A DNA stretch of 64,000 bases from positions 981,844 through 1,045,843 of the forward strand of contig BPIR01000002.1 of NCBI GenBank assembly GCA_026004215.1, read 5' to 3'. The position numbers were made by a program, and so were the translations under genes. Below are positions 17,451 to 26,779 of the stretch, one piece after another (the first letter of the stretch is position 1; each line of letters opens with the position of its first letter). The stretch is from Candidatus Binatia bacterium. Lineage in GTDB: Bacteria > Desulfobacterota > Binatia > HRBIN30. The notes below the pieces were generated by a model, which was not told the DNA's origin, did not search any database, and worked only from the letters and a program-made list of their open reading frames with translations.

Positions 17451-19376
17451 ATGCTGAAATTCATCCGGCGCAATGCCTCGGCCATCTGGGTCAAGGTCTT
17501 GTTTGGAGTGTTAGCGGGGGTGTTCATTTACTGGGGCATTGGCGTGGGTTTGGGTGCGGGGAGTCGTTACGACGCTGTGGCCAAGGTCAATGGCAGGCCG
17601 ATCACGGAAAAGGATTTGCAACGGGCCGAGGAAAACGTGCGGAATTTTTACCGCACCATATACGGAGAGCAGTTCCGCCCAGAGTTGTTGCAGGGCATAG
17701 ACATTCGCTCGCAGGCATTGGATCGCTTGATCCGAACCGAGCTCATGGTTCAGGAGGCACAGCGACTGGGCTTGCAGGCGACCGATGGCGAGGTGCGGGA
17801 CTTCATTGCAAAAATGGATTCTTTTCAGCGCGATGGGCGCTTCGATCGAGACGTATACTTGCGGTTGCTGCGGGCGAATCGGCTGACGCCGGCGGAGTTC
17901 GAAGACAGCGTGCGAAGGGATATTTTAGTCAACAAACTCCAGGACATCGTGCTCGCGGGCGTGCAGGTGAGCGAGGATGACTTGCGGCATCGCTTCCGGT
18001 ACGAGCAAGAAAAGGTTCGCCTGGCGTTCATTGAGTTCGATGCTTCCCAGCTCGCCGAGCAGGTGACCGTTTCGGACGCGGACATCCAAGCTCATTACGA
18101 TCAACACAAAGAATCTTTCCGCGAGCCCGAGCGGGCACGGGTGGAGTACATCGCATACGCGGAAGAACGTTTTCTCCCACGGGCCGAGGTGAGCGACGGA
18201 GAAGTGGCCCAGTACTACGAAACCCACGAAAGCGAATTTCGCCGCCCGGAACGGGTTCGGGCCCGTCACATTTTGTTTCGTGTCGAGCCCGCGGCCAGCA
18301 AGGAGAAGAAGGAAGAGGTTCGCAAGCGGGCCGCCGAAGTGTTGGAAAAGGCTCGGCAAGGAGAGGACTTTGCCGAGTTGGCGCGTACCTACTCCGAAGA
18401 CCCCGGCAGCGGGCCGCAAGGCGGCGACCTAGGCTTTTTCCCGCGCGGGCAAATGGTGCCTGCGTTCGAGGCGGTTGCGTTTTCTTTACCGCCGGGAACG
18501 ATCAGTGATTTGGTGGAAACGAACTTTGGGTTTCACATCATCAAAGTGGAGGAAAAAGAAGAGGCACGCACGCAGCCGCTCGATGAAGTGCGGGACAGTA
18601 TTCGAGCCAAGCTGCAAAGCGAAAAGGCGCGAGAGCTCGCCCGCCAGCAAGCGGCGGCGGATCGCAGCCGTGCGGCCAACGGCGAAGCTCTAGCGGACAT
18701 TGCGCGGGAGGTCGGGTTGCCTCTGCAAACTCCTTCGCCATTTGCGGAAAACGAGACGGTTCCCGGGCTCGGCAGTAATCACCCGCTTGCACGCGCCGCG
18801 TTTCAGACCAATGCGGGTGAGGTGGGGCCGGTCCTCAGCCACCAGAATGAGTTCGTGATCTTTAAAGTGCTCGAGCGTACGCCGTCTTTCGTTCCTCCTC
18901 TGGAGTCGATCAAGGAAAAGGTGGCTGCAGCGGCGAAGCTGACAAAGGCGCGAGAGTTGGCGAAGCAGAAGGCGGAAGCTTTTCTGGAGCAAGCGAAAAC
19001 TTCGAGCTTGCGTGCCGCGGCTGAGGGTGGAGGATTGCAACTCGAAGAAACGCCCCCGTTTACCCGTGACGGTGCCTTCATCCCGAAAATCGGTGACAGC
19101 GCGCAGCTCAAAGAAGTTGCCTTTACACTAAGCCCGGAACGGCCCCTGGCACCCAGCGTGTATGCCGTGGGCGACACGTTCGTTGTGGCGGCGCTTCTCG
19201 AGCGGATCGAGCCGAGCGAAGAGGAGTTTTCTGGGCGCAAGGAGCAATTGCTGCAGCAAGCACTGGCTCAGCGGCGGAGCCACGTTTTGGAAGAGTTTAC
19301 GAATTACCTCCAGTCCAAAGCAGAGATCGACCTCCACACGGTGCAAGTGGCTTCTGCGCCGAGCCGCCGCCGTTAG
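17451..19376 (+). CDS. ppiD: Membrane-anchored peptidyl-prolyl isomerase, PpiD/SurA type
   Basis: A 641-residue periplasmic folding factor. One N-terminal membrane segment ([19 protein letters not shown], about 14-33) anchors it. A SurA_N-like chaperone region spans roughly 40-250. The parvulin domain covers about 270-375 with [23 protein letters not shown] and [11 protein letters not shown] long C-terminal helical chaperone part follows. It assists folding of outer-membrane or secreted proteins, fitting the many exported proteins in this window. Start ATG has no strong ribosome-binding site. The alpha/beta hydrolase gene starts 9 nt after its stop. Confidence 0.93.
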   Translation: MLKFIRRNASAIWVKVLFGVLAGVFIYWGIGVGLGAGSRYDAVAKVNGRPITEKDLQRAEENVRNFYRTIYGEQFRPELLQGIDIRSQALDRLIRTELMVQEAQRLGLQATDGEVRDFIAKMDSFQRDGRFDRDVYLRLLRANRLTPAEFEDSVRRDILVNKLQDIVLAGVQVSEDDLRHRFRYEQEKVRLAFIEFDASQLAEQVTVSDADIQAHYDQHKESFREPERARVEYIAYAEERFLPRAEVSDGEVAQYYETHESEFRRPERVRARHILFRVEPAASKEKKEEVRKRAAEVLEKARQGEDFAELARTYSEDPGSGPQGGDLGFFPRGQMVPAFEAVAFSLPPGTISDLVETNFGFHIIKVEEKEEARTQPLDEVRDSIRAKLQSEKARELARQQAAADRSRAANGEALADIAREVGLPLQTPSPFAENETVPGLGSNHPLARAAFQTNAGEVGPVLSHQNEFVIFKVLERTPSFVPPLESIKEKVAAAAKLTKARELAKQKAEAFLEQAKTSSLRAAAEGGGLQLEETPPFTRDGAFIPKIGDSAQLKEVAFTLSPERPLAPSVYAVGDTFVVAALLERIEPSEEEFSGRKEQLLQQALAQRRSHVLEEFTNYLQSKAEIDLHTVQVASAPSRRR

Positions 19377-19385
19377 CTCCCGTTC

Positions 19386-20180
19386 GTGAGCGTACCGCCA
19401 GAGATCACTGCGAATCACACGCCCGAGAAGAACTTCATCAAAGGGTTGTACTACGCCGGTAGAGACCCGGCTTATGTATTTCTCCATGGGTTCACAGCAA
19501 CCCCGGAGGAGCACCGCTTCCTGGCCGCAGATGCACACTCTGCCGGGAATCGCGTGGTGGTACCTCTGTTGCCGGGGCATGGAACGAATCCGCAAGAGCT
19601 CGGGCGTACCCGCTGGTCGGACTGGTACCGTGCAACCGAAGAAGCGGTTCTAGTTGCCGGCGGGAGTCGCGCACCAGTGATTGTCGTCGGGCAATCGCTC
19701 GGCGGTTTGCTGGCGTTGCACTTGGCGGTACGCCGGCCCGAGTGGGTTGAGGCGCTCGTTCTGCTGGCGCCTGCCATATTTTTGCGGGCTTGGTGGTTGG
19801 AGAAAATCGCACCGGTCTTGCCGTTTCTCGCCTGGCTGCGTCCGTACTGGCCCAAAGGTCCGAGCGACATTGCCGACCCTCAGGCGCGGGTGGCACGGGT
19901 CGGCTACGATTCCATTCCGCTGCGAGCTTTGAGAGAACTTGTTGCCCTGCAACGAGTCGTACGTGCCGAGGTTTCTTGCGTCCGGCACCGCACCTTGATC
20001 GTGCAATCGAGGCTCGATCATACCTGTCGTTGGAGAGGCGTCGAGTTCCTTTGCCAGCATTTGCGGGGGCCGGTGCAAACGCTTGTGTTGGAAAAAAGTT
20101 TCCATGTCGTGAGCTTGGACTGTGAGCGGGAGCAAGTGGCCTCCGCAATCCGCGAATTTGCGGCGGCCCTGCGGGGCTGA
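19386..20180 (+). CDS. Alpha/beta hydrolase (carboxylesterase / monoacylglycerol lipase-like)
   Basis: A 264-residue serine hydrolase. The nucleophile elbow is GQSLGG, the acid is likely in SRLDHT and the His in KSFHVVSLD, all in the order of Est30-like carboxylesterases. The oxyanion part is FLHGFTATPEEH. No signal peptide. GTG at 19386 is 10 nt downstream of ppiD without its own Shine-Dalgarno, so it is probably translated by coupling. Substrate unknown; short acyl esters or monoacylglycerols are plausible for the family. Confidence 0.88.
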   Translation: MSVPPEITANHTPEKNFIKGLYYAGRDPAYVFLHGFTATPEEHRFLAADAHSAGNRVVVPLLPGHGTNPQELGRTRWSDWYRATEEAVLVAGGSRAPVIVVGQSLGGLLALHLAVRRPEWVEALVLLAPAIFLRAWWLEKIAPVLPFLAWLRPYWPKGPSDIADPQARVARVGYDSIPLRALRELVALQRVVRAEVSCVRHRTLIVQSRLDHTCRWRGVEFLCQHLRGPVQTLVLEKSFHVVSLDCEREQVASAIREFAAALRG

Positions 20181-20337
20181 GCGTACACTGGTCAGCTACG
20201 GGAAAAGCGAAAGGCGGTCGTTGCGCTCGAGAGAATAGATTTCTGCCCGAGCAGGCGGCAAAGCCCAATGTCCCATCGAGAGAGGGCGGCTTCCCGCGTC
20301 GTGGTGAAGAAGGTCCGATCGAGCTTTGCGGCTTAAA

Positions 20338-20682
20338 TTAGGACTGGATTTCCTGAATACGCGCAGCTTTTCCAGAACGCTCGCGTAAATAGTAGAGCTT
20401 CGCGCGTCGGACACGCCCCCGCGAAACAACTTCGATCTTCTCGATCCGGGGAGAATGGACAGGAAACGTGCGTTCCACGCCGACTCCGTACGAAACCTTT
20501 CGCACGGTGAACGTGGCCCGGTTGCCTCCGCGCGACCGGCGTAGCACCACACCTTCAAAGACCTGAATCCGTTCCTTATCTCCTTCGACGACAATGCAAT
20601 GAACCCGCACCGTGTCTCCCGGGCGGAAATCGGGAACATCCGATCGGAGGTGCTTTTGCTCAATCGCGTCAATGATGTTCAT
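20338..20682 (-). CDS. rplS: 50S ribosomal protein L19
   Basis: A 114-residue ribosomal protein. [20 protein letters not shown] and [12 protein letters not shown] are the family signature, and [12 protein letters not shown] ends the conserved core. It sits at the 30S/50S bridge. It is the last gene of the ffh operon, 44 nt after the RNA methyltransferase gene. The position beside trmD and rimM is common across bacteria. Confidence 0.98.
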   Translation of the reverse strand: MNIIDAIEQKHLRSDVPDFRPGDTVRVHCIVVEGDKERIQVFEGVVLRRSRGGNRATFTVRKVSYGVGVERTFPVHSPRIEKIEVVSRGRVRRAKLYYLRERSGKAARIQEIQS

Positions 20683-20726
20683 GGTGGCTCTCCTCGCGGC
20701 GTTTCGGCGAACCGGAAACCGTTTGG

Positions 20727-21287
20727 CTAGCGTGATCCGCGAAGCCGGTCAAGCATGATGGCGGCCGCAGAACGCACCGAGAGATGGTTGTACGTGCCCG
20801 TTCCGACGATGGGTTCCAAAAGCGAATCGCATCGCGCGATGAGTTCAGGGGGGAGGCCCCAGCCGGTCCCGAGCAAAATCAGGTAGGGGCGATCCTCAGT
20901 CTGGAGGCGCTGCCTGAGTTCCGCAAACGATAGCCGATTGGGCCCTGGCTTCGCGGAGGTGGCGATGACCACCGGTTGCCTTCCGGATTCCCTTTCAATG
21001 GAAACGAGGACGCCATCCAAATCCGTTTCCAACGCGACGATTTCCAAGGCTTGTTTGCGGGTCTCGTTGTATGCAGCGCCATAACCAGTTTGCCAGTGTT
21101 CCATGATTTTTTCCGCGAGTAAGCGCAATGCGCGCACCGGGTGGGCCACGTAAAAACGCCGTACGCCGTAAGTCAGCGCAGAACGAGCGATGTCGTGGAT
21201 GTCCATGTTGGTCAGAGCTGTGGTTACGATTTGGCCATTCTTGTCCAGCATAGGATGGTGCAAGAGGGCCAAATACAGGTCAGCCAT
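20727..21287 (-). CDS. RNA methyltransferase, COG4752 type (SPOUT family)
   Basis: A 186-residue protein of the small RNA_Me_trans family. Typical parts are [30 protein letters not shown] and the knot-like end [13 protein letters not shown]. It is predicted to methylate RNA with SAM; the target is not established. It is placed between trmD and rplS as in several deltaproteobacteria and Aquificae. The ATG overlaps the trmD stop by 8 nt (ATGGCTGA), so translation is coupled. Confidence 0.9.
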   Translation of the reverse strand: MADLYLALLHHPMLDKNGQIVTTALTNMDIHDIARSALTYGVRRFYVAHPVRALRLLAEKIMEHWQTGYGAAYNETRKQALEIVALETDLDGVLVSIERESGRQPVVIATSAKPGPNRLSFAELRQRLQTEDRPYLILLGTGWGLPPELIARCDSLLEPIVGTGTYNHLSVRSAAAIMLDRLRGSR

Positions 21288-22014
21288 CGATACTGGCTCC
21301 CAACTGCCGCAGGAAAGCGCGGTCCTCGTCCGTCAGGCGAGCGCGGGCGAGGAGATCCGGCCGGCGTTCCCACGTGCGGCGGAGCGACTCTTGTCGGCGC
21401 CAGCGAGCAATGGCTGCGTGGTCTCCGGAGAGCAGCACCTCAGGCACTCGAAGACCGCGAAACTCCGGTGGGCGCGTGTATTGAGGGTACTCGAGTAAGC
21501 CATCGGAAAACGATTCAGAGCACACGGATTGGGGAGAGCCGAGCACCCCGGGAACAAGTCGAGCCACTGCGTCCACAACGACCAGAGCCGCTACCTCTCC
21601 CCCGGAGAGCACGTAATCGCCGACCGACAGTTCGTCGTCCACGAAGTGGCTCACCCGAGCATCCACACCTTCGTAGCGCCCGCAAACGAGAGCGAGAGCT
21701 GGTTTTTGGGCGAGTTCATGGACCAAGGCTTGGTCGAGAAGGCGGCCTTGAGGGGAGAGCAAGATGCGAAACGGACGACCCGTGCCGGTGCCCAGGGATT
21801 CCAGCGCAGCCACGATGGGTTCCGGCTTCATCACCATGCCTTCCCCGCCACCGTACGGGGTATCGTCCGTAACCCGGTGTTTATCCGTTGCAAAGTCCCG
21901 AATGTTGACGAGATCGAAGGCGAGCGCTCCTCGTTCCTGTCCTTTCTTGAGCATGGAGCTGGACAACGGGGAAGCGAAAAACTCGGGGAACAAAGTCAAA
22001 ATGTAAAAGCGCAT
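21280..22014 (-). CDS. trmD: tRNA (guanine37-N1)-methyltransferase
   Basis: A 244-residue enzyme that makes m1G37 in tRNAs with a G at position 36, preventing frameshifts. The trefoil-knot SAM site is visible as [13 protein letters not shown] and [15 protein letters not shown], and the N-terminus [13 protein letters not shown] is classical. [16 protein letters not shown] is also conserved. The ATG overlaps the rimM stop by one nucleotide (TAATG), so a longer upstream extension is rejected. Confidence 0.97.
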   Translation of the reverse strand: MRFYILTLFPEFFASPLSSSMLKKGQERGALAFDLVNIRDFATDKHRVTDDTPYGGGEGMVMKPEPIVAALESLGTGTGRPFRILLSPQGRLLDQALVHELAQKPALALVCGRYEGVDARVSHFVDDELSVGDYVLSGGEVAALVVVDAVARLVPGVLGSPQSVCSESFSDGLLEYPQYTRPPEFRGLRVPEVLLSGDHAAIARWRRQESLRRTWERRPDLLARARLTDEDRAFLRQLGASIDG

Positions 22015-22607
22015 TACTGATCGAGTAGCCCGGGGATGGGCTGAATGCACACGCGGCGCCGCTGGCGATCCACTGACTTGATGAACGCAGCGATCAGAGG
22101 CACTAGCACTTCGCGTTCGGGGCCGCGCACGACGAGCAAGTCCGCCCCTGGCGTGGGGAGGATTGCGCGGACGACACCGATGTGTTCGCCCTCCAGCGTG
22201 CACACCTCCATGCCTTCGAGTTCGTGGTAGTAAAACTCGTTCGGGCCCGCTGGCTGCAAGCTGTCCACTGCGACGAAAAGTTCATATCCGCGATATTGCT
22301 CGGCCGATGTTCGATCTTCCACGCCGGCCAGGCGAACCAAAAGAAGTCGCTGGTGCCGCCGCACTGAGGCCACTTTGTGGGAAACGGATTCGCCCCCGCG
22401 CCGCAGTACAACCTCGATGCCCGGCGCCAGGGTGGAGGACTCGGGGTTGTCGGGCAGCACACGCACCTCACCCTTGAGTGCGTGCACCCCCACGATTTTC
22501 CCCAGCCGTAGCCAGCGCCGCCGCTCGCCTGCTGGCGCTGGGATTGGCGTAACCGCCTCGGCGTTACTTTTCTTCGATGATTTCGAGGATGACCTTCCGG
22601 TTGGCAC
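22014..22607 (-). CDS. rimM: Ribosome maturation factor RimM
   Basis: The protein assists assembly of the 30S head and binds S19. The N-terminal RimM domain starts at [18 protein letters not shown] and the C-terminal PRC barrel shows [12 protein letters not shown] and [17 protein letters not shown]. The start is uncertain: the GTG at 22607 gives 197 residues but overlaps khpA by 44 nt and has no ribosome-binding site; no other standard start lies before the conserved core. A non-standard start just after the khpA stop is possible. Overlaps trmD by one base. Confidence 0.93.
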   Translation of the reverse strand: MPTGRSSSKSSKKSNAEAVTPIPAPAGERRRWLRLGKIVGVHALKGEVRVLPDNPESSTLAPGIEVVLRRGGESVSHKVASVRRHQRLLLVRLAGVEDRTSAEQYRGYELFVAVDSLQPAGPNEFYYHELEGMEVCTLEGEHIGVVRAILPTPGADLLVVRGPEREVLVPLIAAFIKSVDRQRRRVCIQPIPGLLDQ

Positions 22608-22800
22608 GCGACGCCGCGGCGTTCAGGATCGTGCGAATGGATTTTGCCATGCGCCCCTGTTTACCGATAATCCGCCCAAGGTCCTCCCGCGCCACCTTGA
22701 GTTCCACCACCGAAGCTGTCTCCCCCTGCGTTTCGCGCACCTCAACCGCATCCGGCTTCGACACCAAGTGTTTTGCTAAAACCTGTACCAGCTCTTTCAT
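22564..22800 (-). CDS. khpA: KH domain RNA-binding protein KhpA
   Basis: A 78-residue single KH domain. The GXXG loop is GRIIGKQGRMAKSIR. KhpA works with KhpB/Jag in Gram-positives, but small KH proteins sit in the rpsP-rimM interval in many bacteria. It binds RNA; the targets are unknown here. Its ATG overlaps the rpsP stop by 4 nt (ATGA). Confidence 0.96.
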   Translation of the reverse strand: MKELVQVLAKHLVSKPDAVEVRETQGETASVVELKVAREDLGRIIGKQGRMAKSIRTILNAAASRANRKVILEIIEEK

Positions 22801-23090
22801 GCTTCTGCCTCCCCGTGTTGTGGTGCAGATCCGATCCCCTCTCCAGTTCGCGTTCGACGCACCCGTTTCACTAATTGCGCCACCGTTTCGCTCAACTGCG
22901 CTCCTCGTTGCAACCAGCGTGTGAGCTTCGCATCGTCGATGTGTACGACTGCGGGATTCTGGCGCGGGTCGTAGTAGCCGATCTGGTCCAAACGGCGACC
23001 ATCGCGCGGCGCGCGGGAATCCGCGACCACGATGCGGTAAAAGGGCCGCTTCTTCGAACCATGCCGGGCTAGACGAATCGTAGTTGCCAT
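22797..23090 (-). CDS. rpsP: 30S ribosomal protein S16
   Basis: A 97-residue protein. MATTIRLARHGSKKRPFYRI and the ADSRAPRDGR and IGYYDP motifs are diagnostic. The ATG at 23090 has AAAGGAGGGA upstream, so a longer leader is discarded. It is 34 nt downstream of ffh and overlaps khpA by 4 nt. Acidic C-terminal tail is slightly longer than in E. coli. Confidence 0.98.
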   Translation of the reverse strand: MATTIRLARHGSKKRPFYRIVVADSRAPRDGRRLDQIGYYDPRQNPAVVHIDDAKLTRWLQRGAQLSETVAQLVKRVRRTRTGEGIGSAPQHGEAEA

Positions 23091-23124
23091 AATCGAGATC
23101 CCTCCTTTAAGTAAACGGTTCCCC

Positions 23125-24459
23125 CTAGAAGCCCATGCGCGATGACAGCCCACCCCGACCCATCGCTTTCGTCATTTGCTTCATGATTTTACGCGTTTGC
23201 TCGAACTGCTTCAAAAATTTGTTGACCTCCGCCACGCTGGTGCCGCTGCCTTGGGCAATGCGGCGGCGGCGACTCGCGTTGAGAATCAAATGATTTTGGC
23301 GCTCGGCCTTGGTCATGGAGTTGATAATGGCCTCGATGCGCTTGAGTTCTTCTTCGGCTGCGCCGAGATCCACACCGCGCGCGAACTTCTTCATGCCTGG
23401 GATCATACCGAGCAATTCGCTCATCGCTCCCATCTTTCGCACCGCGCGGAGCTGCTCGCGAAAATCTTCGATGGTGAATTCGTTCCGCTTCAGCTTGCGC
23501 TGCAGTTCTTCGGCGCGCTTGGCATCGTAGGCGCGTTCCGCCCGCTCCACTAAACTCAGCACGTCGCCCATTCCGAGAATGCGACGTGCCATGCGGTCGG
23601 GGTGAAATACCTCCAAGCGGTCGAGTTTTTCCCCCGTGCCGGCGAACAAAATCGGCGCCCCGGTGACCATGCGCACCGACAATGCGGCCCCGCCCCGAGC
23701 ATCGCCATCCAGCTTCGTCAAAATGACCCCGCTCACGCCCAGCCGATCGTGAAACCCGCGTGCAATTTGCAAAGCGTCTTGCCCGGTCATCGCGTCGACG
23801 ACGAGGAGCACGTGTTGCGGCTGCACCGCTGCCTGGATTTCCTCGAGCTCCTGCATGAGCTCCTGGTCGATGTGCAAGCGACCGGCCGTGTCAATCAGTA
23901 CCGTGTCGTGACCGGCCTGCTTCGCTGCCTGGACCGCCTCGCGAGCGATTTCCACGGGAAGCCCGCTCGGACGAGCAGGGTGAATCGGCAGCCCGGCCTG
24001 CGCTGCCAACACAGCTAACTGCTCCATGGCGGCCGGGCGGTAAATATCCACCGACACTAAATATGGCTTGCGCCGCCGCTCCTCCGCGAGGTGCCGAGCA
24101 AGCTTGGCCACCGAAGTGGTTTTCCCCGAGCCTTGCAAACCCACCACGAGCACAACGGCTGGCGGCGGTGGCTGAAAGTCGAGCGTTTTCGACTCCCCGC
24201 CCATCACACGGGAGAGTTCTTCGGCGACGATTTTGACGAAGTGCTGCGCAGGGGTCAGGCTCTGGAGAACTTCTTGGCCGAGCGCTTGCTGGCGAACTCT
24301 TTCGGTGAACTCCTTGGCGACCTGGAAATGCACGTCCGCCTCGAGCAACGCAAGGCGGACCTCACGGACGGCTTCCTCGATGTTTCGGTCTGTGATTTTG
24401 CCGAGCCCCCGAAGCCTGCGGATGGTTTGGTCCAGCTTCTCGGAAAGCGAGTCGAACAT
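23125..24459 (-). CDS. ffh: Signal recognition particle protein Ffh
   Basis: A 444-residue SRP54 GTPase that brings inner-membrane proteins to FtsY and SecYEG with 4.5S RNA. The N domain (about 1-90) is followed by the G domain: P-loop GLQGSGKTT (107-115), DIYRPAAMEQL, DTAGRLHID and TKLDGDARGGAALS. The methionine-rich M domain covers about 325-444 and ends MGRGGLSSRMGF. ATG at 24459 gives the normal N-terminus MFDSLSEKLD. It is the first gene of the operon to rplS and has its own promoter at 24506-24534. Confidence 0.98.
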   Translation of the reverse strand: MFDSLSEKLDQTIRRLRGLGKITDRNIEEAVREVRLALLEADVHFQVAKEFTERVRQQALGQEVLQSLTPAQHFVKIVAEELSRVMGGESKTLDFQPPPPAVVLVVGLQGSGKTTSVAKLARHLAEERRRKPYLVSVDIYRPAAMEQLAVLAAQAGLPIHPARPSGLPVEIAREAVQAAKQAGHDTVLIDTAGRLHIDQELMQELEEIQAAVQPQHVLLVVDAMTGQDALQIARGFHDRLGVSGVILTKLDGDARGGAALSVRMVTGAPILFAGTGEKLDRLEVFHPDRMARRILGMGDVLSLVERAERAYDAKRAEELQRKLKRNEFTIEDFREQLRAVRKMGAMSELLGMIPGMKKFARGVDLGAAEEELKRIEAIINSMTKAERQNHLILNASRRRRIAQGSGTSVAEVNKFLKQFEQTRKIMKQMTKAMGRGGLSSRMGF

Positions 24460-24505
24460 GGATGATGCCAGCGCTGTGAATTCGTCCTGAACTTGGGAAT
24501 TGCGG

Positions 24506-24534
24506 AAGCTACACGAGCCCCTCGCGCTTGTCAA
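24506..24534 (-). promoter_or_regulatory. Sigma-70 promoter of the ffh-rplS operon
   Basis: On the minus strand a perfect -35 TTGACA (24534-24529) is followed by a 17-bp spacer and TAGCTT (24511-24506). The start of transcription would be about 40 nt upstream of the ffh ATG. Assigned by eye. Confidence 0.6.
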
Positions 24535-24633
24535 TCAGTGCTCCGGCGCACTCTCGAGCGTCAAGGCTGCGACCGCTTGGTTGCCACAAATCCGAGACGC
24601 TTCTGGGCCATGCCAACCGCTGCCTCGCTATCT

Positions 24634-24930
24634 TCAGGGTTGCACGCCACAGCGCGCTTGCAGATCCTGAAAGCGCTTTTCCAGCTCTTTCTTGTCCCGA
24701 TCGATAATGGCCATTTGGCTCTTCAGGGTGTCGCGCTCTTTCTCCCGCATGGTTACACGGTCCCGCAGTTCTCGAACTTCTTGGCGGAGTTGACCCGCTT
24801 CACCCCAAAGTTGAAAGCCGAGGAACACGCCCACGCCAACCGCGGCCAGCAAAACCACCAGACGCTGTGCATAAGTCCAGAGTTTGTCTTGCAATTGCTG
24901 CCGTTCCGACAAGGTCGAGGACGATTGCAT
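24634..24930 (-). CDS. Small membrane protein with coiled coil
   Basis: A 98-residue protein. An amphipathic N-terminus is followed by a membrane helix (LVVLLAAVGVGVFLGFQLW, about 21-39). A heptad-like charged coiled coil then covers about 42-92 (LRQEVRELRDRV, MREKERDTLKSQ). The architecture is like FtsB/FtsL or other small cell-envelope organizers, but no sequence match is clear. A weak AAAGG precedes the ATG at 24930. It is in the same direction as the ffh operon but has a separate upstream region. Confidence 0.7.
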   Translation of the reverse strand: MQSSSTLSERQQLQDKLWTYAQRLVVLLAAVGVGVFLGFQLWGEAGQLRQEVRELRDRVTMREKERDTLKSQMAIIDRDKKELEKRFQDLQARCGVQP

Positions 24931-25113
24931 GGTGAGATACCTTTTCCGACGAACTGAGATCCGGACGGAATTTCGCGTAGCGCGAGGGTAACACAGCTCG
25001 GTCGAGGCGGGAAGGTGATTTTTTGAGCTCGACCCGCACCCGCGCAACGTCTCGGGTTTGGCTCCCAGTCTCTTCTTCCCCTATCCGGGCAGGCCCGGAC
25101 TTCACGAACGACG

Positions 25114-26766
25114 TCAGGCCGAGGTTTTGACACGGAGTTGTCCCGGTCGGTCTCCCGGTTCCAACCCTCCCCAAACCATCTGGCCCGCTACCCACGTCTG
25201 CACCACCCGCGGCGGTTGGATGCCGTCGAGGTCTCCGTCCAATACCACTAGGTCCGCGCGCTTCCCCACCACCAAAGAGCCGCGTTCGTTTTCTTGCCCA
25301 CCGGCATAGGCTGCCCCGATCGTGTATGCCCGCAACCATTCTTCGTACGGCACTGCTTGGTGGGCATCCAACACCCTTCCGGATGCTGTTTTGCGTGTGG
25401 CCCCGTAAGTCGAGGTCAGCAAAGGGGGGCGTATTGCACAGGGCTCGTCTGACGACGCCGCGATCGGCAAGCCAATTTCGGTCATGGTGCCAAACGGAAG
25501 CCAATCCGCGTTATCGAACCGAACATCGAGAACCGCTTCCCCCAGATGATGCAAGAAGCCGGGTTGCACCACAGCCACCCCTCCGAGTTGCCGCAGTCGC
25601 TGCAATTGCTCTCTCGACGCCAGGCAAGCATGCTCCACACGAAAGCGGTGATCGGCACCCGGGCGGCGCTGGCACACGGTGGCAAACGCAGCCAGAGCCC
25701 GCTCCAGCCCGGCATTGCCGATGGCGTGGACAGCTACACGGAACCCTCGTTCGACGGCGCGCTCGACCGAAGGCTCCAGCTCGGGAAACTCGATACCCAT
25801 TTGCATCCGCAAGTTGCCGGAGCAAACGTCCATGGCGGGAGCGATGCCGCCGTCGGCGAAGAACTTCATCGGCCCCGCTCGCAACCACGCGTCCCCCGCT
25901 CCGGTCGGCGGACCATCCCAGCGATCGGGTTCCTGTCCGGACAAGATCGCTTCCGCGTGTGGCATGACCAGGACTGAAATCGGCAACCTCCTCGCTCGCG
26001 CGAGACGCTGGTACGCCTGTTCCGCCGCAGGGGAGCAAGCCGCGTCGTGGACGCAGGTTATGCCTTCAGCCCAGAGCAGGCGCGCGCGTGCCTCGATCCA
26101 CTCGTCGTGCCGATCCCGATCCCGGTAAGGAGCGAGCGATCGCCGGTGCGCCTCGCTCCACGCTCGCTCTACGAGTAGACCACTGGGGTTGCCATCCCAG
26201 TCGCGAACAATGGTGCCTCCTGGTGGATCCGGCGTGCCCCGGCCGATGCGCAGTTCCTCTAGCCCCCGCGAACAAACGACGCCTTGGTGCAAGGTGTAAT
26301 GCGCGACCAAAATCGGGCGGTCCAAGCCAATGCGATCGAGCATGCGCCGGTCCGGTAGGAGACCGGTTTCGACTTCGTTCCAATTGGCACCGCGAATCCA
26401 CGGGGCAAGAGGATCGCGTTCTGCCTGCGCGCGCAAGGCACGGGCAAGATCCTCTTCCGTGCCTACGTGCGAAAGATCTGCCCAGACCGGGTGCAAAGCC
26501 GCAATCGAGAGATGATGATGCGCATCGATCAGTCCCGGGCAGAGCCAGCAGCCGCGCAAATCAATGCGAGTCGCGGCCGCGTAAAGATGTTCGAGCTCTC
26601 GGTTCCCAACGGCTGCGATGCAATAGCCGCTGATGACGATCACCTCTGCCTCACTGGGCAGCAGAGGCCCGGCCATGGTCAGCACTTTGCCTCCGTGGAA
26701 CAGAACGACCTCTCCGCCAGGTGGAGAACCGGGAGAGGACGTAGAAGAGGCAATGGGACCGTGCAT
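25114..26766 (-). CDS. Amidohydrolase family protein, YtcJ-like
   Basis: A 550-residue metal-dependent hydrolase. The metal-binding HxH lies in GLIDAHHHLS; further candidate ligands are in AVHAIGNAGL, EHACLAS and SSDEPCAI. A YtcJ-type insert and the C-terminal beta segment GKRADLVVLDGDL complete the family pattern. These enzymes act on N-acyl or ring C-N bonds; no substrate can be named. ATG at 26766 has GGGAG nearby, 14 nt after the 12-TM gene stop, suggesting an operon with it and the pan genes. Confidence 0.9.
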   Translation of the reverse strand: MHGPIASSTSSPGSPPGGEVVLFHGGKVLTMAGPLLPSEAEVIVISGYCIAAVGNRELEHLYAAATRIDLRGCWLCPGLIDAHHHLSIAALHPVWADLSHVGTEEDLARALRAQAERDPLAPWIRGANWNEVETGLLPDRRMLDRIGLDRPILVAHYTLHQGVVCSRGLEELRIGRGTPDPPGGTIVRDWDGNPSGLLVERAWSEAHRRSLAPYRDRDRHDEWIEARARLLWAEGITCVHDAACSPAAEQAYQRLARARRLPISVLVMPHAEAILSGQEPDRWDGPPTGAGDAWLRAGPMKFFADGGIAPAMDVCSGNLRMQMGIEFPELEPSVERAVERGFRVAVHAIGNAGLERALAAFATVCQRRPGADHRFRVEHACLASREQLQRLRQLGGVAVVQPGFLHHLGEAVLDVRFDNADWLPFGTMTEIGLPIAASSDEPCAIRPPLLTSTYGATRKTASGRVLDAHQAVPYEEWLRAYTIGAAYAGGQENERGSLVVGKRADLVVLDGDLDGIQPPRVVQTWVAGQMVWGGLEPGDRPGQLRVKTSA

Positions 26767-26779
26767 GCGGCAACTCCCG

